DNA of 7,059 nt. Origin: CAINVV01 sp037440345. Lineage in GTDB: Bacteria; Bacteroidota; Bacteroidia; Bacteroidales; Prolixibacteraceae. Below, one piece after another: positions 1 to 5,879 of the stretch; position 1 is the first letter of the stretch, and the number at the start of each line of letters is the position of its first letter. The notes under the pieces are model-generated. The model did not search any database. It worked only from the letters and a program-made list of their open reading frames with translations, and was not told the DNA's origin. Position numbers and translations under genes: made by a program. The stretch lies in the NCBI GenBank assembly GCA_037440345.1, contig JBBIUJ010000227.1, forward strand, positions 1 through 7,059, written 5' to 3'.

Positions 1-264
1 TTCCTTTCTGGTCAGGATAGTGTGGATGTGGCAGTAAATACTTTGAAACTTGGTGCCTTTGATTACATTGTGAAGGACCAGATGGCGCTGAAAAAACTGA
101 CTGACAAGATTGGGAAAATATTGGCCATGCAAAGTCTTGTCAAGAGCAACAAAAGATACAAGACTGGTATCATGCTTTTCTTTGTTGCCCTGGCAGCCAT
201 CATCCTGCTTCTGGTCAGTTTGTCTATAATTTATCCCAACAAGTTTACCTTATTTCACAGATAA
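1..264 (+). CDS. Response-regulator receiver domain protein with C-terminal membrane anchor (3' part only)
   Basis: Frame 1 is open from the first base to a TAA at 262-264, giving the last 87 residues of a protein that begins outside the window. Residues 1-26 match the C-terminal half of a CheY-like receiver domain: LSGQ with the switch Ser at residue 3, a helix ending LKLGAFDYI, the switch aromatic Tyr22 and the conserved Lys25 in VKD. The phospho-acceptor Asp would lie upstream and is not visible. A basic amphipathic linker (about 27-54, ending KSNKRYK) leads into a single hydrophobic helix (about 56-78) and a short polar tail. No DNA-binding or enzymatic output domain follows the receiver. 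The GTG at 22-24 and the ATG at 26-28 are not credible starts, because receiver homology runs through them to the window edge. The family call is secure; the membrane-tethered arrangement is inferred from hydrophobicity. Partner kinase and role are unknown. Confidence 0.85.
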   Translation, partial: FLSGQDSVDVAVNTLKLGAFDYIVKDQMALKKLTDKIGKILAMQSLVKSNKRYKTGIMLFFVALAAIILLLVSLSIIYPNKFTLFHR

Positions 265-280
265 TTTTCCAGACCTTAAT

Positions 281-314
281 AATAGCCGTTACCTTGTTAA
301 TGGCTATTTTTTTT
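281..314 (+). terminator. Rho-independent terminator after the receiver gene
   Basis: An inverted repeat pairs 281-291 with 298-308 (arms beginning AATAGCC and ending GGCTATT, one G-T pair) around a 6-nt loop, and the right arm runs into eight T residues at 307-314. It starts 17 bp after the plus-strand stop codon. The stop codon of the convergent protease gene (297-299) lies inside the hairpin, so the element probably also marks the 3' end of that transcript, although the minus strand has only a weak, broken T-rich tail after the stem. Confidence 0.85.
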
Positions 315-1991
315 CACATTGCTAGCTAAAATTGGTTTCAAAATCGACTGATATTCAGCAATGTTTGACAGAACCGATTTGGCTTTGGTAATATCTGTAT
401 CATCCCTGAATGAGGCAATAACAGCTCCCTTCTGGTAATAATATCTGGTAACAATCTCATCTGCAAGCACACTTCCCACCTCTTTTCTGAATTTCTTCAG
501 ATCAGCCTCGACATCGATGGTTAACTTTTTCTCAAGGGCATCAAATTCGACTTTGGTCTCATCATAGGATCTCTCCTTCTTGGCCGTCTCAATTAATCCT
601 TTCAGAATCTGCTCACTTCTGGATTGGTAGGTAAAATTTTTAGATGTCAGAAACTGATGAAAGTCATTGAAGATCTGATCATTAACTTCAAACTGATCAG
701 GAGGGGCAATGGTAGGATGGGAGGCTACAAAATGGGTAGCATAATCAAAAATAATGTTCTCCTGAATCAATTTATACGCCAGGTCGCAAAGTGTATCCTG
801 ATCCAATTTCACATCGGGTACAATTCCGCCTCCATCAAAAACCTTCCGTCCCCCCTTGGTAGCAAACTCATGAATCAACGAATCTGGTATTGTTCCCACA
901 CTACCGTCTTTGTTTCGGTGCGAATAGTCGAGGGCCTGGATACACCTTCCGCTCGGAATATAGTATTTGGCCGTGGTAACCTTTAATTTGGTGTTGTAAC
1001 TCAAGTCTCTGGTGGTCTGCACCAATCCTTTGCCAAATGTCCTTTTGCCCATAATGACAGCCCGGTCAAGATCTTGCAAGGCGCCTGCCACAATCTCTGA
1101 TGCAGAAGCAGAGCCCCTGTTAACCAGTACGATGATTGGCATAATGGTATCAATAGGCTGTTCGGTAGCACGATACATTTTATCCCATTGTGCTACCTTA
1201 CCTTTGGTGTTAACCACCTCTTCCCCACGTTTGACAAAAAGGTTGACCATTTTTACGGCCTCTCCCAGTAATCCTCCCGGGTTTGAGCGAAGGTCAATCA
1301 CCATCGTGGTAGCGCCTTTCTTATCCCTTAAATCCAGAAATGATTCCTTTATCCGGTCGGCACAACCATCAGTAAAACTCGACAAGCGCATATACCCAGT
1401 CTTTGAATCGAGCATTCCGGCGTAGGTTACGGGGTCAATTTTTATCTCCTCCCTGATCAGTTCGACTTCAAAAGTCTTTTTCGTTTCAGGACGGAGCATT
1501 TTCAATTTTAAGGCTTTTTTGGCAGGGCCCTTCAGTCCGGCCGAGACATCCTCCACGCTATATTTACTGACAGGTTTGCCATCCAGTTCAAGGAAAATAT
1601 CCCCAGCTTTCAATCCGGCCTTTTGAGCGGGAAATCCTTCATAAGGTTCAGCTACTACAATTTTGTCACCTCTTTTGCTGATCAGTGCTCCGATACCGCC
1701 ATACTCTCCTGTTGTCATGAATTTAAAATCATCCATATCCTCTTCGGGAATGTAAGTTGTATAGGGATCAAGGGATTCCAGCATATCATTGATACCTGTT
1801 TTAATCAGTTTCTCAGGCTTTATATCTTCCACATAGAATAGATTAAGCTCACGGAAAAGCGTATAAAAAATATCAAGGTTTTTGGAGATCTCAAAATTTT
1901 TCTGGTCGGTCTTGAAACCCCAGAACGACAATCCCATGATGGCTACAATTGATAAGGCCAAAGCAGCTTTAAGAATCCGGTTCGTCTTCAT
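297..1991 (-). CDS. S41 family C-terminal processing peptidase (CtpA/Prc type)
   Basis: A 564-residue serine protease that cleaves substrates near their C-termini, expected in the periplasm and tethered or exported by the N-terminal hydrophobic segment (about 8-26, after MKTNR). Order: helical N-terminal region (30-90), PDZ domain (about 92-167, with the GGIG loop and the AGLKAGD segment) that selects substrate tails, then the S41 core (about 190-390). The catalytic nucleophile is Ser296 in GSASASEI, with Lys321 in TFGKG and Gln325 four residues later; the 25- and 29-residue spacings match the Ser-Lys-Gln triad of B. subtilis CtpB. VIDLRSNPGG (231-240) is the usual S41 core strand and loop. 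A C-terminal extension of about 165 residues, partly charged helices, is longer than in minimal CtpA proteins but in my recollection usual for Bacteroidota. Start ATG is at 1989-1991; no strong Shine-Dalgarno is seen. It is divergent from rsgA and convergent with the receiver gene. Native substrates cannot be deduced. Confidence 0.95.
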   Translation of the reverse strand: MKTNRILKAALALSIVAIMGLSFWGFKTDQKNFEISKNLDIFYTLFRELNLFYVEDIKPEKLIKTGINDMLESLDPYTTYIPEEDMDDFKFMTTGEYGGIGALISKRGDKIVVAEPYEGFPAQKAGLKAGDIFLELDGKPVSKYSVEDVSAGLKGPAKKALKLKMLRPETKKTFEVELIREEIKIDPVTYAGMLDSKTGYMRLSSFTDGCADRIKESFLDLRDKKGATTMVIDLRSNPGGLLGEAVKMVNLFVKRGEEVVNTKGKVAQWDKMYRATEQPIDTIMPIIVLVNRGSASASEIVAGALQDLDRAVIMGKRTFGKGLVQTTRDLSYNTKLKVTTAKYYIPSGRCIQALDYSHRNKDGSVGTIPDSLIHEFATKGGRKVFDGGGIVPDVKLDQDTLCDLAYKLIQENIIFDYATHFVASHPTIAPPDQFEVNDQIFNDFHQFLTSKNFTYQSRSEQILKGLIETAKKERSYDETKVEFDALEKKLTIDVEADLKKFRKEVGSVLADEIVTRYYYQKGAVIASFRDDTDITKAKSVLSNIAEYQSILKPILASNVKKNSH

Positions 1992-2034
1992 TGATGGTAC
2001 TTTATTACTTTGTAATTGTTCTTGTTGAAGTTGG

Positions 2035-2042
2035 TAAAGTTA
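2035..2042 (-). promoter_or_regulatory. Possible -7 box for the S41 peptidase gene
   Basis: On the minus strand this reads TAACTTTA, seven of eight matches to the Bacteroidota -7 consensus TAnnTTTG, about 43 bp upstream of the ATG. Minus-strand TTG trinucleotides at 2060-2062 and 2065-2067 give gaps of 17 and 22 nt, on either side of the usual 19-21. Weak evidence in AT-rich DNA. Confidence 0.25.
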
Positions 2043-2178
2043 ATAAAAGCTCTTTGATTCAATTCAACCGACTAAAAATGAAAAGTTAAAAGATAATAAA
2101 CTGGTACTGACCTACCTTTATTAATTGTCTCATCTACACATTATCCTTCATCACCTAGGCACATTCCTACAATTTGTC

Positions 2179-2186
2179 TACTTTTG
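2179..2186 (+). promoter_or_regulatory. Probable Bacteroidota -7 box for rsgA
   Basis: TACTTTTG is an exact match to the TAnnTTTG -7 element used by the primary sigma factor of Bacteroidota. It lies 17 bp before the TTG start of rsgA, which would give a leader of only about 10 nt. No TTG sits at the expected -33 position, so the call depends on the -7 box alone. Confidence 0.4.
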
Positions 2187-2203
2187 GAAATAAAACCTGA
2201 ATA

Positions 2204-3154
2204 TTGGAAAAGGGATTGGTTATAAGGTCAACTGGAAGTTGGTATACTGTCAAAAATGATGACGGCGAAATGATTGATTGCCGCATCAAAGGGAAATTCC
2301 GCATGAAGGGGGTACGAACCACCAACCCGGTATCTGTTGGCGACCGGATCAAGTACCAGATCCAGGAGGATGAAACGACACCAACCGGCCGGTGTGGGGT
2401 GATCAGTGAAATCGAACCACGCAAGAATTACATCATCCGCAAATCATCCAATCTGTCGAAAGAGAGCCAGGTGATTGCGGCCAATGTCGATCAGCTTTTT
2501 TTGATCGTAACGGTCAATTATCCGGTTACACTCACAGGATTTATTGACAGGTACCTCATCTCGGCCGAGGCATACCGAATCCCGGCAGGCATCGTGTTCA
2601 ACAAGATAGATCTCTACACGGAAGATGATCTCGCCCGTTTGGAAGAGCTGATATACATTTATGAGGGAATCGGATACCCCTGTTTTAGGGTCTCTGCCAA
2701 AAAAAATCAAAACATCGATCAGCTTTTGAAACAGCTTCATGGAAAAACAACACTTTTTTCAGGCCATTCCGGCGTAGGGAAATCGTCCCTGCTCAACTGC
2801 CTCAATCCCAAACTTCAGCTCAAAACAAACGAAATTTCCGACCATCACCAGCAAGGGAAACACACCACAACTTTTGCTGAAATGCACGTTCTTTCTGATG
2901 ACAGTTACCTGATTGATACGCCGGGAATACGTGGTTTTGGTGTGATCGATATGGAAAAAGCCGAGATTTCTCACTACTTTCCCGAAATATTCAGGTTGTT
3001 GGATCAATGCCGTTTTTTCAATTGTACCCACCTGCACGAACCTGGTTGCGCGGTAAAGGAGGCAGTCGAAAAAGGTAGCGTATCAACCTCACGCTATGAA
3101 TCTTATCGATCTTTGATGGAAGAGGACAATGGAAGGTACAGGGCTGCTTTTTAG
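2204..3154 (+). CDS. rsgA: Ribosome small-subunit-dependent GTPase A (circularly permuted GTPase)
   Basis: A 316-residue GTPase that assists late 30S subunit maturation in the cytoplasm and is stimulated by the subunit. An OB-fold occupies about residues 3-75. The G motifs come in permuted order: G4 NKID at 133-136, G5 SAK at 164-166, the P-loop GHSGVGKSS at 187-195 with Lys193, a G2 threonine cluster near 220-223, then G3 DTPG at 238-241. The C-terminal zinc site is complete (Cys269, Cys274, His276, Cys282), with the same spacing as in B. subtilis YloQ. Length is typical. The start is TTG at 2204: an in-frame TGA at 2198-2200 leaves only ATA and TTG as codons before the conserved EKGLVIRSTGSW segment, so no upstream ATG is possible, and there is no clear Shine-Dalgarno. 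The stop is TAG, and its G is the first base of an 8-bp repeat array. It is divergent from the protease gene and in the same direction as zwf, 250 bp downstream, probably a separate unit. Confidence 0.98.
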   Translation: MEKGLVIRSTGSWYTVKNDDGEMIDCRIKGKFRMKGVRTTNPVSVGDRIKYQIQEDETTPTGRCGVISEIEPRKNYIIRKSSNLSKESQVIAANVDQLFLIVTVNYPVTLTGFIDRYLISAEAYRIPAGIVFNKIDLYTEDDLARLEELIYIYEGIGYPCFRVSAKKNQNIDQLLKQLHGKTTLFSGHSGVGKSSLLNCLNPKLQLKTNEISDHHQQGKHTTTFAEMHVLSDDSYLIDTPGIRGFGVIDMEKAEISHYFPEIFRLLDQCRFFNCTHLHEPGCAVKEAVEKGSVSTSRYESYRSLMEEDNGRYRAAF

Positions 3155-3209
3155 ACTGAGGGACGGAGAGACTAAGGGACGGAGAGACTTGGAGACAGAG
3201 TGACGGAAG
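3154..3209 (+). repeat. Seven-unit 8-bp GACNNRRR array directly after rsgA
   Basis: Seven consecutive octamers all begin with GAC and are otherwise purine-rich. Units 2 and 4 (3162-3169 and 3178-3185) are identical, GACGGAGA; units 1 and 3 differ by one base (GACTGAGG against GACTAAGG), so there is also a 16-bp higher-order period. The first G is the last base of the rsgA stop codon. It is non-coding by context. The same unit recurs at 6853-6903. Function is unknown. Confidence 0.85.
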
Positions 3210-3404
3210 CGTGAAAAAATGTGAAAAATTGGAAAATGAAAATTGGCATTTGCACATTCCAAAATTTAATGTTCATGCCTGATTTTGTGCTAAATGCCAC
3301 TAAACCTGGACTCCCATGGGCGAACCCGAAGGGCCAAAAGGTAGAACCTGACATGTCGTTTTTCGTATAGAGCTATAAAATTGTGATGCTTAAAATATTT
3401 CAAC
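3210..3404. other. Intergenic region rsgA-zwf: phased A-tracts, then a GC-rich patch
   Basis: No gene is supported here. A-tracts of 6, 5, 4 and 4 bases begin at 3214, 3224, 3233 and 3239; the first three are spaced 9-10 bp, close to one helical turn, which suggests mild intrinsic curvature. Further on, a locally GC-rich segment (about 3303-3350) is bracketed by two AACCTG copies (3303-3308 and 3345-3350) and holds the palindrome CCCATGGG (3313-3320) and a short CCC-GAA-GGG hairpin (3325-3333). It differs in composition from both flanks and may be a dispersed intergenic element. No rho-independent terminator for rsgA is visible. Confidence 0.5.
3376..3383 (+). promoter_or_regulatory. Possible -7 box for the zwf-pgl unit
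   Basis: TAAAATTG matches TAnnTTTG at seven of eight positions and lies 21 bp before the zwf ATG. No TTG occurs at the expected -33 distance. It is the best candidate in the gap but could be a chance match in AT-rich sequence. Confidence 0.25.
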
Positions 3405-4916
3405 ATGAACAATCCTGAACCGCATTTCCTGGTCATTTTTGGTGCCTCGGGCGACCTGACCAAAAGAAAACTGATACCGGCTTTGTTTGAATTATGTGAA
3501 CAAAAGCTCTTGCCTGAAAAATTTGCAGTTTTGGGCGTCTCCAGAACAGAGCTTTCAGACAAGGCCTTCCGGGAAAAAATGAAGGAGTTTTTGCCTGTCA
3601 GTTCCCAAAATGGGACTTGTGTTAACCGATTTTTGGATTCGCTCTTCTACCAGTCGCTAGAAACATCAAATGCAGCCGATTATCCGAATCTAAAAACCCG
3701 ACTGGAAAATTTGGGAAACCAACTCTCCATACCAGCAAATTATATCTTTTACCTCTCAACTCCGCCACAGTTGTACCAGGTAATTCCCCAAATTTTGGCT
3801 GAGGCAGGACTTAATGATGTTTCGAAAGGATTCAGAAGGATCATCATCGAAAAACCATTTGGAACAGATCTGGCCAGTGCAAAAGAACTTAACAAGAAAT
3901 TGCTCTCCTATTATGCTGAAGATCAACTATATCGGATCGACCACTACCTTGGAAAAGAGACGGTTCAGAACATGTTGGTTACCAGATTTTCGAATGGAAT
4001 ATTCGAACCCATCTGGAACCAAAATTTCATTCATCATGTCGAAATTACCTCCGCCGAAACATTGGGCGTCGAAGATCGTGGAGGATATTACGATCATTCC
4101 GGTGCACTCCGCGATATGGTCCAAAACCATTTAATGCAACTGGTCGGACTTGTTGCCATGGAACCCCCTGTGGTGATCGAAGCCAATGCCATTCGCAACG
4201 AGATGTTGAAAGTGTTTCAATCTCTGCGGCCGCTTCAAAAGGAGGATATTGCGACCCACGTCTTTCGGGGACAATACACCCAGTCGCACATTGGCAATGA
4301 GTTGGTCAAAGGCTATCGCGAGGAGAACGGTGTTGATCCAATGTCCAAGACTGAGACCTTCGTTGCCCTTAAATTCTTCATTGATAATTTCCGCTGGGCT
4401 GGTGTTCCCTTCTACATCCGTACTGGGAAAAAATTGCCGACCCGCGTAACAGAAGTTGTTATCTATTTTAAAACCACTCCGCATCACCTTTTTCAATACG
4501 AATCAGTTAATGAGCCTATTAACAATCAGCTTGTACTTCGTATTCAGCCTGATGAAGGGGTTTTGTTAAAATTGGGAATGAAAGTTCCAGGCGCTGGTTT
4601 CAGGGTACAAACCATGAACATGGATTTTCATTACCATGAGCTTTCCGACAGCTATCTGCCTTCCGCCTACAGCCGTTTGCTGCTTGATTGCATGCATGGG
4701 GATGCGACCCTCTATTCGCGTAGTGATGCCGTCGAAAAGGCGTGGGAATATGTTCAACCTATTCTGGATGGCTGGCAGAACAATCCCGACATTCCGATTT
4801 ATGGCTACCCTGCCGGCACCTGGGGACCGGAAACGGTAGACCGGCTTGTCGAAAACAGCATTTGGCGCAGACCCTGCAAGAATTTGGCCCACGATGGAGA
4901 GTACTGCGAATTGTAA
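3405..4916 (+). CDS. zwf: Glucose-6-phosphate 1-dehydrogenase
   Basis: A 503-residue cytoplasmic enzyme that oxidises glucose-6-phosphate to 6-phosphoglucono-1,5-lactone, reducing NADP+ (possibly also NAD+), the entry step of the oxidative pentose phosphate pathway. The N-terminal Rossmann domain shows GASGDLTKRK at 13-22 for the coenzyme and EKPFG at 149-153. The substrate and active-site signature RIDHYLGKE is at 177-185, and the general base is His242 in NHLMQ. Asp179, His180, Lys184 and His242 all sit exactly two residues later than Asp177, His178, Lys182 and His240 of the Leuconostoc mesenteroides enzyme, so the catalytic set is complete. The C-terminal alpha+beta domain ends with the familiar RLLLDCMHGDATLYSR segment (424-439). 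Length is normal for the family. The ATG at 3405 sits just before the first Rossmann strand. pgl follows 73 bp downstream in the same direction, supporting a zwf-pgl transcript. NADP versus NAD preference cannot be read confidently. Confidence 0.99.
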   Translation: MNNPEPHFLVIFGASGDLTKRKLIPALFELCEQKLLPEKFAVLGVSRTELSDKAFREKMKEFLPVSSQNGTCVNRFLDSLFYQSLETSNAADYPNLKTRLENLGNQLSIPANYIFYLSTPPQLYQVIPQILAEAGLNDVSKGFRRIIIEKPFGTDLASAKELNKKLLSYYAEDQLYRIDHYLGKETVQNMLVTRFSNGIFEPIWNQNFIHHVEITSAETLGVEDRGGYYDHSGALRDMVQNHLMQLVGLVAMEPPVVIEANAIRNEMLKVFQSLRPLQKEDIATHVFRGQYTQSHIGNELVKGYREENGVDPMSKTETFVALKFFIDNFRWAGVPFYIRTGKKLPTRVTEVVIYFKTTPHHLFQYESVNEPINNQLVLRIQPDEGVLLKLGMKVPGAGFRVQTMNMDFHYHELSDSYLPSAYSRLLLDCMHGDATLYSRSDAVEKAWEYVQPILDGWQNNPDIPIYGYPAGTWGPETVDRLVENSIWRRPCKNLAHDGEYCEL

Positions 4917-4917
4917 C

Positions 4918-4959
4918 CGGATGTAAATTATAAATTACAGATTACGGATTAAAAATTTA
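4918..4959 (+). repeat. 7-bp RRATTAN array directly after zwf
   Basis: Between zwf and pgl the sequence falls into 7-bp units: AAATTAT at 4925, AAATTAC at 4932, AGATTAC at 4939, GGATTAA at 4946, and a degenerate AAATTTA at 4953, with a poorly matching unit at 4918. It begins two bases after the zwf TAA. The ends also form an imperfect inverted repeat (ATGTAAATT at 4921-4929 against AATTTACAT at 4954-4962). It is AT-rich and non-coding; there is no T-tract to make a terminator. Confidence 0.6.
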
Positions 4960-4989
4960 CATAATATTGAATTTCAGTGCTTTACATAA

Positions 4990-5715
4990 ATGATAGAAAG
5001 AGAACTGCATATATTTCCAAATCCTGAGGATTTGGCGGAGCAGGTTAGTGCTCTGCTAATGAGTTGGATAGAAAAATCTTCCGACAATAAATTTCACCTG
5101 GCAATTTCAGGAGGATCAACACCCAATCTGCTGTTTTCTGTTTTGGCTACCCACTTTTCGGATTCACCACTTTGGCGTAAAACACACATTTGGTGGGTAG
5201 ATGAGCGAATGGTCCCACCGGGCGATCCGGAAAGCAATTTTGGAGTGGCAAACAAATTGTTATTGTCCAAAATCACTATTCCGGAGACCAACATTCATCG
5301 GATTCTGGGTGAAACGGCACCTTCCCGGGAAGCAGAAAACTATTCAAGACAGATCTGTGAGCAAATTCCCATGAAAGATGGATGGCCCCGCTTCGACCTG
5401 ATTTTTCTGGGCATTGGAGATGATGGGCATACCGCCTCCATCTTTCCAAACCAGATGAAACTGCTACAATCGGATCAAATTTGTGCAGTTGCCACCCACC
5501 CTGTCACTTTTCAACAACGGGTCACCCTCACTGGCAGGACCATTAACAATGCGGGGAAAGTTTGCATTCTGGTCACTGGAGCGAACAAGGCTGAACGCAT
5601 GTCGGAAATATGGTCGGAAGGCGAAAAAGGAAAAAAATTGCCGGCTGGCTGGATACATCCAATTGAAGGTCAATCAATCTGGTTTGCAGACGAAAAGGCA
5701 ACTACATATATTTGA
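4990..5715 (+). CDS. pgl: 6-phosphogluconolactonase (SOL/DevB family)
   Basis: A 241-residue cytoplasmic hydrolase that opens 6-phosphogluconolactone, the Zwf product, to 6-phosphogluconate. It belongs to the glucosamine-6-phosphate isomerase/6-phosphogluconolactonase fold. Visible family motifs are the phosphate-binding SGGSTP (40-45), WVDER (69-73) followed by SNFG (82-85), and the signature GIGDDGHTASIFP (141-153), which carries the catalytic Asp-Gly-His. A RVTLT segment (177-181) and a late WF-AD segment (231-234) fit the C-terminal part. Length is typical of Pgl (about 230-250). The VDER and GDDGHTAS pattern, together with the position directly after zwf, argues for a lactonase rather than NagB. 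The ATG at 4990 is the first in-frame start before the conserved N-terminus. No Shine-Dalgarno is evident. It is probably translated from the zwf transcript across the 73-bp spacer; a weak TAATATTG at 4962-4969 could provide an internal promoter. Confidence 0.97.
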   Translation: MIERELHIFPNPEDLAEQVSALLMSWIEKSSDNKFHLAISGGSTPNLLFSVLATHFSDSPLWRKTHIWWVDERMVPPGDPESNFGVANKLLLSKITIPETNIHRILGETAPSREAENYSRQICEQIPMKDGWPRFDLIFLGIGDDGHTASIFPNQMKLLQSDQICAVATHPVTFQQRVTLTGRTINNAGKVCILVTGANKAERMSEIWSEGEKGKKLPAGWIHPIEGQSIWFADEKATTYI

Positions 5716-5799
5716 TGATCGCACAACCCCGAAACCTAAGATACACCCTGACGTAGAATATTTTGGATGAAGAATTGCAAGCATTGGTCCAATAAAATT

Positions 5800-5807
5800 T
5801 ACTTTTG
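5800..5807 (+). promoter_or_regulatory. Probable Bacteroidota promoter for the EamA transporter gene
   Basis: TACTTTTG is a perfect TAnnTTTG -7 element, 72 bp before the transporter ATG. A TTG at 5775-5777 lies 22 nt upstream, slightly longer than the usual -33/-7 gap; the TTG at 5784-5786 is too close. Transcription from here would start near 5813-5816, around the ATG of a 10-codon open frame (5815-5847). The presence of a promoter suggests the transporter is not simply the third gene of the zwf-pgl unit. Confidence 0.5.
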
Positions 5808-5879
5808 TACCCTTATGACAAGCATACGATCATCCTTCAAATTATAAACAGACAATGAAGTTGAATATATTATCATCTT

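Noticed and set aside
22..28. GTG at 22 or ATG at 26 as a start for a small 80-residue membrane protein
   Set aside because: Receiver-domain homology continues in frame upstream to base 1, so the gene is truncated by the window edge rather than starting here.
1012..1425. 137-codon plus-strand open frame inside the S41 peptidase gene
   Set aside because: It lies antisense to the catalytic core of a clear S41 protease, shows no recognisable domain, and has no promoter-like box.
1992..2203. Riboswitch or small RNA in the divergent protease-rsgA region
   Set aside because: I see no strong stems, conserved aptamer-like motifs or T-tract; it is AT-rich with only promoter-like boxes.
3154..3209. 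CRISPR-like array
   Set aside because: The 8-bp units are directly adjacent with no spacers, too short and degenerate for CRISPR repeats, and no cas genes are present.
3018..3562. Three overlapping minus-strand frames spanning the rsgA-zwf gap
   Set aside because: Their translations are partly low-complexity Ser/Leu/Pro runs produced by the GAC array and the GC-rich patch, and they run into rsgA or zwf antisense.
4131..4496. 121-codon minus-strand open frame inside zwf
   Set aside because: Fully antisense to conserved zwf sequence and without recognisable protein features; an accidental open frame.
5483..5770. 95-codon plus-strand frame overlapping the 3' half of pgl and the spacer
   Set aside because: It is out of frame with an intact, well-conserved pgl and has no family resemblance or plausible start context.
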